The position numbers and the translations under genes are program-made. A stretch of DNA of 64,000 bases, taken from positions 90,247,578 through 90,311,577 of the forward strand of contig OX375879.1 in the NCBI GenBank assembly GCA_947359465.1, given 5' to 3'. Under the pieces are notes generated by a model. It made no database searches. It saw only the letters and a list, made by a program, of their open reading frames with translations, and was not told where the DNA came from. Source of the stretch: Metellina segmentata. Taxonomy: Eukaryota; Arthropoda; Arachnida; Araneae; Tetragnathidae. Of the stretch, positions 50,101 through 59,687 are shown one piece after another. Each line of letters begins with the position of its first letter. Position 1 is the stretch's first letter.

Positions 50101-52185
50101 TACTAGATATTATTCCTATATGGTTTTCAAAAGTGTTTTTAACTCCCATTTACATACTTAAATAGAATGAGGGTTTATATGTAGCCTATGTTACCCACAG
50201 GATTTTAAAGAATAAGTGTAACAAATTTGGTGTGTATGTCAAATGTTGTAAATTTTTTGAGACCTGACAAAAATGCTTTATATACATTTTTTAAAGTATT
50301 GTTAATATAGCTTTATTTTGTATGTTCTCTGTTTATAATGATTGTCTTTGTGCCAAAAAATATCTATTAAGTTAAATAGTCATGTGGTAAACAAACATTC
50401 CAAAGGAGTCATTTTGTATATTTGTATGTATTTTCTATGATCAATTGCTGGTTCAACTTTGTATAAAAATGTATTGTATCTGATTGTGGTGTTAAATTAC
50501 ATAAAATTTTAGATGAAGGTTGTAAGAAAAGCTTTCTTTATGTGTTGATTATTTATAAAATGTTTCTCTTAAACCCCCCACGCACTGGCAATTTTTCTGT
50601 TTGGTGATTAAATAGTTCTGATACTAAAAAGTGTCTTAATCCTCTTTAGTGAGCATTAGGTGACAAAATAGTTGCCACACAGCGCAGTCTAAAATGGATT
50701 TCAAAGAAACTGCATGTGTTTGTGCACTTTTTTTAAGACTAAAGAGTAAACTAAGAAACAAACTAGTAATATATATTGAGTAAAAAACCAATATTGAGTA
50801 AAAAACTTATTAGTGGTCAGTTTTACAAATTTTTTTAGACTTTGCTTAAAGTTAGGACTCTAACCTTTATTTGCTTTTGACAGTGATTGGGACCTAGGGA
50901 CAGTCAGATTAACGGTACATTCATATAAAAACAGTTATTTATTGATAACATATTTACAAAAATACATTAAGCCTCTAAAGTCAAGACGTCTCGTCTACCT
51001 TCTATATCTACAATCATTTATATACAGTTGAAAGTTTACACAAAATCAACATAATCTTACTACAAGTTTCATGGTTCACTTCCACCATATGGCAAGTTAC
51101 AATTAAATTCTCTAAAATGGTTAAGACCAATTCCAACAAAAAAGTACACAGAAAATTATTTCTGGATGATTAAACATAGTTTTGATAGCCTGCTGATACA
51201 ACTTAGACCACATATTTAATATCATAATAAATCAATGCTATTGGCTATACCAGTAGAAATAATAATTTCACTAACATAAAAATACTTTTTTCCAAATAAA
51301 GATTTAATTTTTTTTTTTAATAAATGAATTTTGAAATAGTATTACTAGAGATTTCAAGAAAAAATAGGTAATAATATTTGGTTAAACTATGTATTGCATA
51401 AAATGAAAGTGACATATGAAAAATACAGGTTTAAAATACAGTCTTTCAAATAATATGTAAGTGATTCATGCACTCGCCTTATGGTCTTTACTGTTTACTT
51501 AATTTTGCTTTCTTCCACGGGCTGGGCATGGAAACGAAACTTCTACATTTTACTTTGTTGACTGCATCTATTAATTAAATTCTGCCGGAAAGTAATTTTC
51601 ATTATCAAAAGGAATTTGCACTACGAAAATCAATCTTCAAGACCTGTATTCATTTTGCAGGATTTCATATGCGCAGATTAAAGTATGTACAAACATTTTA
51701 CAAAAAAGGGTTAAATATTACATCTTAAAGTTTTGACGCTTAGTAGTCATCTCGTTATGGTAGTTATTTAATTTGCTGACAGAGCAGAAAAAAAGATTAA
51801 GAAAGTCCTTGTTCGTGGGGCCATTTAATGGTCGAAATAGGTAGCAGTTCGTGACATTCTCACACCTTGAGTATGTAAGAATGTCTGAAATGCTTAACAA
51901 TGGTCACGAAATCACAAAGTCAATTTCTGTATGGGTCTTGGGGTTCTTGGAGATTCGACATCACAGGTTTGAGATTTCTGAACTGTCACTGGAATTGCTG
52001 ACTGGTAAGTCTCTCTAGAAGTAGGATTGAAGGTTCTCTCCCGGATCAGGAAGCAATGATTGTAGGGTCTCTCCCGGAGCATTAACCAAGGATTGAAGAT
52101 CAGGAACAAAGGAGTGGGAAATCTCATCGGGCGCATTAACCTAGGAGCCGGAACTCTCATCCCTCAAAGTTGATGATGTTACTCT
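50101..52185. other. non-coding stretch with possible LTR-retrotransposon debris
   Basis: No protein domain is seen. From about 51910 the sequence becomes less AT-rich and has repeated words (TCTCTCCCGG at about 52037 and 52070; GCATTAACC at about 52078 and 52133), which suggests old mobile-element sequence feeding into the promoter-like module at 52243. Confidence 0.35.
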
Positions 52186-52242
52186 CCCTTGAAAAGCAGT
52201 GCGTTATTTCTCTGGAATCTCCAAAGGGAAAAGTCTTTGAAC

Positions 52243-52281
52243 GGGTCGCAACTAGAGTGCCTATATAATAAGAGTGGCGAC
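52243..52281 (+). promoter_or_regulatory. TATA-containing promoter-like module, intact copy
   Basis: A ~38-bp block with GTCGC at one end and GCGAC at the other, two GAGTG direct repeats, and CTATATAATAAG between them. The same block occurs on the minus strand at about 55095-55072 continuing at 53584-53562, where the mariner splits it. Downstream, AAATAAATAG lies at 52504 and a near-palindrome TTTGGCGATG...CATCGCGCCAAA at 52548-52573. This order (TATA, polyadenylation signal, primer-site-like sequence) would fit an LTR. Confidence 0.55.
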
Positions 52282-52599
52282 ATACGGGAAACATTTTCTG
52301 ATTGGCTTAGAGACCTTTTCTACCGCCCGAGGCGGTTTTTCCCAAGCTCCCGTAGACTTAACATGGGGAATTTCTGTGTGTGCGAGAAAAACGTGTGTAC
52401 ATTAAATTTAGAAGAAAATATAGCTTTTTCATGTTACATTTCGTGTTCTAGAATGTTTATTTATTATTATAGTGTTTTGTCAGTATAATTTTGAATACTT
52501 TTTAAATAAATAGCTTTTTTTTGAACAACATAGTGTTTCCCGCTAATTTGGCGATGTAAGCATCGCGCCAAAGGTAGTAAGCAAGTTTTAAAATTTTGA

Positions 52600-53277
52600 T
52601 ATTGCGTTGTTTTTATAGCTGTTCCCTTATGAAAGGTTTACAATAGCCTATGCCGAATTGAATCACCAGTAAAGCAGAGAGTAAACTGTAGCCATGCTTT
52701 ATATAAAAAGAAATGTTTACAAAAGTGTTATTTTTGATGCAAACTTTCATCTTTATTTTGCTGCTAAGTCTCGGAACAAAACCACCACATCAACATTAAT
52801 ATGTGGATTTGGATATAAATGCGCACACAAATGCTGTTAACTATTTTTTTATCTTGAGACTATTCTTGTATGTTTAGGCCATTATTTACTCATAATTTAA
52901 TTTCAATCTGTTAATTCTATTTTTCATCTAAAAATGTGATAGTTTTATTTAACAAATGTGTACTGATGGTGTTGACTATTTTTGAAATTACATGTTTTTT
53001 TACTTGTATAAATGGATGAAACTTAAGACAAAGATTAAATTTAAGTGGTTTTAAAATTTGTGTCATGCATTAAAAAGGTCAAATAAAAATGTTCAGTATC
53101 TTTTCTGATTCGGTTAATGCAAGGAAAGAATTAATCACACTAAAGAAAAACTACATGTTTTGAACAATTGGTTGAAAGAAACTTTTATTTTAAGGAACTA
53201 TCCATTAATAGTAGGACATTTTAAATCAATTTTTTGTTTAATGGTATAAATGTGATGCGTAAACTTCTATCCCACAG
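52600..53277. other. non-coding stretch
   Basis: Nothing recognised between the LTR-like block and the candidate exon at 53278. Confidence 0.4.
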
Positions 53278-53360
53278 CATGGAAAGAATTTAAAGAAAAA
53301 ACTGAAGTGCCTGAGAAAGACAACACATCAGATCCTATTTTATTTAACACTGAAGTTTAA
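53278..53360 (+). CDS. candidate exon, WKEFKEKTEVPEKDNTSDPIL..., uncertain owner
   Basis: An acceptor AACTTCTATCCCACAG precedes an 83-nt open block that encodes (A)WKEFKEKTEVPEKDNTSDPI LFNTEV and a stop. It is protein-like, charged, and phase-compatible with the BACE-like donor at 37412, which would give 483 aa. It holds an acidic SDPILF sequence resembling a DxxLL sorting signal. Against it: the intron would be 15.9 kb, and this block could instead be part of the LTR on the other strand. Confidence 0.25.
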
Positions 53361-53584
53361 CTTTGTCTTGTTAATATTCACGAAAACAATTTAAATAAGT
53401 TGTGAGCATAAATATTTCGGACATAAACACTATCGCCAAAAGAAAGAGTGAGGAGGAAATGTGGGAAACCGATGGAAGAAACATATTCGTCCAGCAACCT
53501 GCTTGGAGATGATTCTGGTAGAAAAATGGCTGCCGCGCATGTGCAGTAAGCCAAATTTGGTCCCTTGTCGCCACTCTTATTATA
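53361..53584 (-). repeat. LTR-like sequence left of the mariner
   Basis: On the minus strand this continues the TATA module (ATAAGAGTGGCGAC) into a 5'-UTR-like, GC-richer stretch (GCATGCGCGGCAGCCATTTT) and then AT-rich sequence. It aligns loosely with the sequence downstream of the intact module at 52281. It is best read as the LTR or promoter of the minus-strand BEL/Pao element, separated from its body by the mariner. Confidence 0.5.
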
Positions 53585-55071
53585 CAGGGTGGTCCCGAAT
53601 TCATGGTACAAACTTTAATGGTAGGTACAGGACATTGTAACAATGATTTATTGTATAGGAATGTATAGTCGCAAGTGACGCGGTGAGGCGTAAACAGGGG
53701 AAATAAAAGGAAAGAGAAATGGAGTGATCGGTTGGTATCATTGCCGGTAGAGGGCAGTAGATGTCTAGCCGCTGTTGAACATGATGCATCGCAGTAGGGA
53801 AAAGCGCCATTCACAATTGTGCTGCCGTAGACGATGGGTGACTTTACGTATGCAGAAAAAGCAGACATGCATTACATGTACGGCCGTGCAAATGGTAACG
53901 GCAGAGCTGCGTTACGAATGTATCGCGCGGAGTATCCTGATCGACGAATGCCGGATCATAGAATTTTTCAACGGTTACATCGTCAACTTTGTGAAACAGG
54001 TGCGTTCGACGTCAACAGACATGGCGCTGGTCGAGTAAGAGCTGTACGCACTCCAAGGCTGGAAGAAAGCATCTTGAACATTGTGGCTGATAGACCCGAG
54101 TCAAGCACAAGAACTGTTGCGCGTGACGTAGGTGTGAGTCATCAGACTGTATGCAGAGTGTTAAACGAAAATCGCTTACACCCCTTCCATTTTCAGAAAG
54201 TACAAGCATTGAATCCGGCAGATTATCCTCGCCGCGTGAACTTCTGCCTGTGGGTGATGCAGCAATGTGCGTTGCAGCCGGATTTCGTAGATTATGTGCT
54301 ATTTACAGATGAAGCGACATTTTCACGCGAGGGTGTCTTTAATGCGCACAATTCCCATGTGTGGGCAACCGATAATCCACATGCAACGCGTCGACATGCG
54401 TTTCAACAACGTTTCAGTATTAATGTGTGGGCTGGTATTGTGAACGACTTTTTGATTGGCCCATACTTACTACCCACGCGGCTCACTGGCGGAAGCTATC
54501 TTATTTTTCTGAAAAAAGTGTTACCACAACTGCTGCATGATGTTCCGATCGCCATTCGTAACCGCATGTGGTTTCAGCACGATGGGGCGCCAGCACACTT
54601 CAGCATTGATGTACGGAATTACCTGAATGCCACGTTTGGTACTCGATGGATTGGGCGTGGTGGACCAGTCCCTTGGCCACCCCGATCTCCCGATTTATCG
54701 AGCCTCGATTACTTTTTATGGGGACATCTAAAGCATCTTGTTTATGAGACTCCAGTTGACTCAGATGAGGATCTCGTCGCTCGCTTATCTGTAGCTGCTG
54801 CAGGTGTGCGTGAAATACCAGGCATCTTTGAACGTGTACGCCAATCGCTCCACCGACGCTGTCAAGCATGTATCGATACTGGTGGACGCAATTTTGAACA
54901 ATTACTGTAAACATGACACTTGTCAACAACGCTTTCAATAAAATCTTTGTTTTTCCTTTCGGCCGTTATTTCCCCTGTTTTCGCCTCACCGCGTCACTTG
55001 CGACTATACATTCCTATACAATGTCCTGTACCTACCATTAAAGTTTGTACCATGAATTCGGGACCACCCTG
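53585..55071 (+). mobile_element. intact mariner-superfamily element, 1487 bp
   Basis: Terminal inverted repeats begin CAGGGTGGTCCCGAATTCAT at both ends and extend for about 110-125 bp; the left arm has a ~16-bp extra duplication (ATTGTAACAATGATTT region). TA flanks both sides (53583-53584 and 55072-55073). One uninterrupted transposase gene fills the centre. Arms are near-identical and the gene is intact, so insertion was recent. It sits within the TATA box of a promoter-like module. Confidence 0.96.
53834..54910 (+). CDS. mariner-type transposase, DD41D spacing, 358 aa
   Basis: Cut-and-paste DNA transposase that binds its own inverted repeats. An N-terminal helical region opens MGDFTYAEKADMHYMYGRAN, the 'DUF4817-like' start seen in many arthropod mariner relatives. 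An HTH follows with ARDVGVSHQTVCRVLNENRL (about 93-112). The catalytic domain has FTDEATFSREG (first Asp), FQHDGAPAHF (second Asp) and RSPDLSSLDYFLWG (third Asp). If the last Asp of SPDLSSLD is catalytic, as in mariner, 41 residues separate it from the second, i.e. DD41D. No stop or frameshift. Codon usage is GC-richer than the flanking host DNA. The start at 53834 is the first ATG with the conserved N-terminus. Confidence 0.93.
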   Translation: MGDFTYAEKADMHYMYGRANGNGRAALRMYRAEYPDRRMPDHRIFQRLHRQLCETGAFDVNRHGAGRVRAVRTPRLEESILNIVADRPESSTRTVARDVGVSHQTVCRVLNENRLHPFHFQKVQALNPADYPRRVNFCLWVMQQCALQPDFVDYVLFTDEATFSREGVFNAHNSHVWATDNPHATRRHAFQQRFSINVWAGIVNDFLIGPYLLPTRLTGGSYLIFLKKVLPQLLHDVPIAIRNRMWFQHDGAPAHFSIDVRNYLNATFGTRWIGRGGPVPWPPRSPDLSSLDYFLWGHLKHLVYETPVDSDEDLVARLSVAAAGVREIPGIFERVRQSLHRRCQACIDTGGRNFEQLL

Positions 55072-55109
55072 TATAGGCACTCTAGTCGCAAGAGGAGTCC
55101 GTTTTGAAT

Positions 55110-55425
55110 TCTAACTTCAGCCACTCGTATTCTACCATCCTTTCCCGGAAAGAGTTTTGTTACCTTATCGAGCGGCCAATTCATTCGTTTTGTATTTGTA
55201 TCTCCTATAAGGACGATATCTCTTACTTTGAAGGTAAAATCTCAGAGCTTTGGAGAATACTCTCAACTGTCCCAAATATTCAGATCGAAAAAGCTCTCCG
55301 ATATCTCTTCGTAGCATCTGACGGTGCGAGAATCGTTTGTCCATGTTCTGGTTGTCTAAGTGATCTAAGTCGGGAACTTGTGACTCTTTATTTTCTTGCA
55401 AGAACGTATCAGGAATTAAAGCCAA
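55110..55425 (-). pseudogene. BEL/Pao C-terminal domain remnant
   Basis: The frame from 55425 contains ALIPDTFLQENKESQVPDLD and RRDIGELFRSEYLGQL, which match the post-integrase DUF5641-type region (usually LxPxHFL...W..lq.v...FW.rW..EYL). It ends shortly before the promoter-like module, as expected at the pol-LTR boundary. Confidence 0.7.
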
Positions 55426-55564
55426 GAGGTCTTGAATATCCTCGGAAAGATAATTTAGAGGTCTGGAGTTAATGAGGACTTCAACGTCTCAAATGGTGGT
55501 ATACAATTCTTTGCACTGTAGACGGTCTTTTCCCAGGATCTTTCGAAGAATGGTTTTCAGAATT

Positions 55565-56060
55565 CTAATGAGTCTCTCCTAGAAGCCTCCGTGCTAAGGG
55601 ATGATTAAATTTCCATATTATTCTTCTGGCAGTTGCATAGCTTTGAATTCTAGACCAATTTACAGAGGAAATCTCTTTATTTGCGCTCACTAAATATGAG
55701 CCATTGTCACTATACATAACGCTTGGTCTTCCTTGTCTATATATGAATCTTAGGGCCTGAAGGAAACAGTCAGTTGAAATGGAGGTAGTCAATTCAAGGT
55801 GGACAGCTCGAAACACGACACATGTAAAGAGTACGATCCCACATTTTTTCCTGTCTTTTAAAAATAAAGACCCACATATATGTACACCAACAACTTCAAA
55901 TACAACAGCATCTCGGACCCTATCTTCTGGAAGAGGTTTACTTATCACTTCAACTGGCCTTACTGAAAATCTCTTGCAGCGAACGCAGTTCATCAAGATC
56001 TGTCGAACTGTTTTCCTACTTTTCAAGATCCAAAAACTTTTCCTCAAACAGACATAAGAA
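55565..56060 (-). pseudogene. BEL/Pao integrase remnant
   Basis: The frame from 56047 starts with the end of the zinc-binding HHCC region (FWILKSRKTVRQILMNCVRCKRF), then LPEDRVRDAVVFEVVGVHICGSL leads into the DDE core. TCVVFRAVHLELTTSISTDCFLQALRFIYRQGRPSVMYSDNGSYL (two motifs, second containing SDNG) covers the second catalytic Asp region. In the first motif the usual VDLCG Asp reads VHICG, so the first acidic residue is lost. Confidence 0.88.
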
Positions 56061-56435
56061 TTTGGGTCCCTGAATGATTCAGTTCTTGGTGCTGATCTTC
56101 AATTATTCTACTAGTTATACACGTTGTGATTAGAGGGTAAAACTATAGGATATATCTAAATGTAGATCCATAATTCTGCTTGCTTAAACTCTTCAACTTT
56201 TAAGTGATCTATTTTCCTTTCCGATTTTTTTTCTTAACATTATTGGAAAATCGAAGCATCCAAGCAGCAATCGTTACCATCTTCTTGTAAGAAGTATCTT
56301 CGTACAGACAAAGTATTCTGGAACTGTTTTAACTGCAGTCACTGAAGTTTTCACTGTTTCTGAGTGTATAATTTCTGGGACGGGAAAATTTTCTCCTTTT
56401 GGCCAAAATTTGGATGGTCTTCTTAGCCAAGGTGG

Positions 56436-56790
56436 TCACTCCCACCATTGGTATTCTTTTAGACATTCGGCAGAACATCCTCTAGAGGTTAAATCCGCGG
56501 GATTAAGTACACCAGGGACGCGGAAACAATTTTCTACGTTGGTAAGGGTTCTTACCTCGGAAACACGATTACGGACAAAAGTAGCCCTATTTCCCTCGCC
56601 CTTTATCCAATGCAGTGCATTTGTGGAATCGGACCAGTAAAAAGTCTTCAGGTTTACTATCTTCAATTCTTTCAGAATAGTGCTCGCTAATCTTGTTTCG
56701 ATGAAACAGGCTAATAACTCCAGTCTTGGGATTGTTGCTTCTTTTATTGTAGCTACTCGTGTTTTCGCTTGTGTCAATTGGCAAGAGAAT
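56436..56790 (-). pseudogene. BEL/Pao RNase H remnant
   Basis: The frame from 56777 includes TIPRLELLACFIETRLA, YWSDSTNALHWIKGEGN and VLNPADLTSRGCSAE, the standard RNase H to connection motifs of BEL/Pao pol; the + strand element at 62986-63240 has the same motifs. Upstream sequence to about 57120 continues the connection domain in broken frames. Confidence 0.88.
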
Positions 56791-57080
56791 TTATCTTTGT
56801 GGGATAGTCTAAGAAAAATGCAGGTGGCATATGCTGATTTACTCCCGTCGTAAAATGTATGAAGACTTGCTTCGCCCAGTTGGATGTCATATGGTGTTAG
56901 CCGACGTGGGATTCTTATATTCTCCAGGATTTCTAGCTGATCTTACCATTTTCTAATTTTTCCGTTCAGCTCTTTAGGCGGTTCAGCGTCCCACTTGAGC
57001 TTCATCTTCCGGCATTCTTGCAATAGTAACTTAGGCAGAAGAGTAATAGGAGCGGTATATCCAATAGACATTCTTTCTTT

Positions 57081-57123
57081 AAGAATGATGTGAAGGTCTT
57101 TTTGAGACCTTCACATCATTCTT
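57081..57123. repeat. perfect 19-bp inverted repeat with 5-nt loop
   Basis: AAGAATGATGTGAAGGTCT at 57081-57099 is followed by TTTTG and by its exact reverse complement at 57105-57123. It interrupts the pol frame of the dead BEL/Pao element, at the position where the intact relative reads a single straight sequence. Confidence 0.95.
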
Positions 57124-57346
57124 TCCTTCAAAATTCATCAAGCTGAGACTTCATCTTTCGTTTGCCAGAGCAGTCCCAAAATTGGTTCAGCTGATTGGTT
57201 GTCCGTTGGTCCTACACTTTTATCTGAATTAGAGTCATCATCGGGAATATTGTATTGCCAACCTCGAAGGTCAAATTGCGCCAAAGATAATACTTGTCTT
57301 GATTTGGTAATAAATTCTTGTAGTTCGACTTCAGAGTCCACCCTAA

Positions 57347-57695
57347 GGCCCGGTGCACACATCCGGGTTTTCAACGTGCGACGCCGCTGCTGCAACGAAA
57401 ATGCGGTCTGAGATACATTAGATCCAATTAGCAGTGCACACATGCCTCCGGCGACGCATGTCCAACGTGCGTGCAATATGTATGGCAGTTCCCCACGGCA
57501 CCGCAGCTCGCCACACAAATTTTTAAATATACTTTTTTATACCAAGTAAGCGAAATAAACACGTTTTCTTTGATAGAATATCTCGCAAATGGCGCAAATT
57601 GAATACTTGCGTCATTTTACGGTTATGTGTGCATATTTGGGCTTCGATGCCGCAGTGGCGCCGCACATTGAAAAACCGGATGTGTGCACTGGGCC
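57347..57695. mobile_element. Harbinger-like MITE, 349 bp, inside the dead BEL/Pao
   Basis: Ends GGCCCGGTGCACACATCCGG and, inverted, GGCCCAGTGCACACATCCGG. Flanks are TAA (57344-57346) and TTA (57696-57698), which do not match each other. Same family as 25707-26122 (shared GAGATACATTAGATCCAAT, ATACTTTTTTATACCAAGTA). It lies exactly where the BEL/Pao sequence jumps from protease to the region after the RT active site. Confidence 0.85.
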
Positions 57696-58139
57696 TTATT
57701 GTGTTTCAATTGCGGCAAGGCCACTTGATAACAGCTTAACATTTCCGGTGAGAAGCTTCCCACAAATATCAGTCCCAGTAAGTAAGTGGATCTCCTTGTT
57801 TTCTGATAACCCTTTAGCACTAACATTTGAAAATTCTGTTCCTTATCTTTTTGCTTCTCTAATCCATGGACCATCTTTTAATTTGGGGATTTCTACACAA
57901 ATTGTTTCTTGGTCAAACACTTCCAAGCTGCATGAAAAGGGTTTTGAGCTATTGCTTAGAAATATTTGTACCTTTTTTTGGGTTCTTGTTTCTTTCGACC
58001 CCCCCTCCCCGAAAAAACTGTTTCATTTCTTGTTGTCCCAAAGCTTAATGACCAATATCCTCAATTACTTTTTGTGAAATATACGAATGCTGACTCCCTG
58101 TATCGTACAGACATCTTATGGGGATCTCTTTATCATTTT

Positions 58140-59140
58140 GTTTTTAATTAACTTTTAAATTCTGCATTAAAATATCTTGACTACAAGTTTTATTGGCCAA
58201 GGTTTGTGTATTACCATTTGCTCTTTCTTGGGGGATATCTTTCAAGAGTTCAGTTTTGTTGACAAATTCTGGGCACATAACAGAAAAATGCCTCTTCTGG
58301 CATTCCGAACATTTTACGTAACACCTACAGTCTCGGGCCAGGTGCCGGGGTTTAATCAAATAAAACTACAACCACGTTCAGAAAGTAATTCCTTTTCTCT
58401 ATCAGTGACTTATTCTTAAATGTGTAACAATCCTGTAAAAAATGGGTTTCATCATTGCATACCACATATTTATTCATCCTTTTACTAGTATTATTTAATA
58501 ATCTTGATGCAGTAGGTATATTCTTGTTTGGTGCGGATGTGTGAACGATAGCTAAAATTTCTATTTTGTATAGCTGAGTGTTCGTATTCTTTCTTTTTAG
58601 TATCATAACAATTATCGTGGGACGAAAACTCTTTATCATTCTGACACATTGTTTTGTACCAAAAATTGGGCTTTCTCTCGGGATTCTAATTTTTATTTTA
58701 CAATACTTAAAATTTCAGAAATTTTTCAATTATCTTGGGAGCTACATTTTTTAGCAATTTCAATACCTATTTCTGGAGGCAATAATTTGATAATAATAGG
58801 ACAAAGTGAAGTTCCATAATTTTCCAAGTTCAAAACGAGAGTATCCAGGTTACGCGTTTGTGTCATACAGTTTTCGTAATGAGTGAATATCAGTAATTAT
58901 TTTGACTGGCGTCAAAGACAAAAATGTGTTCAAATGTGAATTAATCACTAAGTTTTTCTTTCCGAACCGTTTCTTTAACGTATCAAGAGCAATTTTATAG
59001 TTATCATTGGTTAAGGAAGAACCTTGAATGGCATGATAAACACTTCCGGTTAAATACGATGGCATGATAAGCACTTCCGGTTAGTTGAATTTAACAACGT
59101 TGATGTCGCGAATGCGAGCCTGTTCTAAGTTTTGAAAAGC
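58140..59140 (-). pseudogene. BEL/Pao gag remnant with zinc knuckle
   Basis: The frame from 59074 has SYLTGSVYHAIQGSSLTNDN, ALDTLKKRFGKKNLVINSHL and DIHSLRKLYD, the DUF1759-type gag region, matching 60190-60400 of the + strand element. The frame from 58359 has KPRHLARDCRCYVKCSECQKRHF, the CCHC-type knuckle. Frames in between are shifted. The N-terminal gag is not seen. Confidence 0.85.
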
Positions 59141-59522
59141 TTTTATGGAATTAGAAATAAAATACGGAGCAGGTGAGGTGAAAGCAAACCTCCAATATAA
59201 TTTCAATACTACGATCCTAACAAAATTAAATATACAAATTAGAATTAAGTTAGTTTATTTTAAAAAAGTCGCTCTTAAACATTGTCTTGCGGTTTACTTT
59301 GATTCTATACCAGTGAAGAAGTGTAATGTTCTATACATATTAAAATTATAAGTTTTAATTAAGAAATCGTCTCCTTGTGTACTTCTGTGGACTTTCCTTT
59401 AGAATTCTTGAGTTTCAGTGATGTTTCGACGGTCAGGATGATTGATTCTCACCCGGGACACAAATGAGGTAGGACAATTCATATTCCTTCCTATTTGAAA
59501 GATATTGTTTCTACACAACAAC

Positions 59523-59540
59523 TGGCATCCCTGCCGGGAC
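59523..59540 (+). promoter_or_regulatory. candidate primer-binding site
   Basis: TGGCATCCCTGCCGGGAC begins with TGG two bases after the probable LTR end CA at 59520, the normal position for a tRNA primer site. I could not assign the tRNA with confidence. Confidence 0.6.
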
Positions 59541-59687
59541 TGAGAACAAACATTTTTGACTGAGTGCTGGAATTTTAGTGATTCTAAAGGGAACTTTCGT
59601 TTTGAATTACGGAATTTTGTCTTTGAACTAACGGAACCTTCGTTTTTGAACTTGTGGAACTTTTGTTTTCAAAAGCATTGATTAAAT

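Larger units (their letters stand above)
55100..59140 (-). mobile_element. decayed BEL/Pao LTR retrotransposon
   Basis: Minus-strand remains appear in the expected order: gag with a zinc knuckle (about 59140-58140), protease-side sequence (57900-57696), a piece of reverse transcriptase (57346-57130), RNase H (56790-56436), integrase (56060-55565) and the C-terminal DUF5641-like region (about 55430-55110). Many frameshifts and stops. A Harbinger-like MITE sits in the RT region where about 1 kb is missing. The 3' LTR-like sequence is split off by the mariner. The 5' LTR was not identified; the element meets the + strand BEL/Pao near 59.1 kb. Confidence 0.9.

Noticed and set aside
51912..52160. 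82-codon Arg/Pro-rich minus-strand frame
   Set aside because: It overlaps LTR-like sequence with repeated TCTCTCCCGG words; no domain.
53371..53868. 165-codon frame on the minus strand
   Set aside because: It spans the mariner edge and LTR-like sequence, has no domain, and is opposite the inverted repeat and transposase start.
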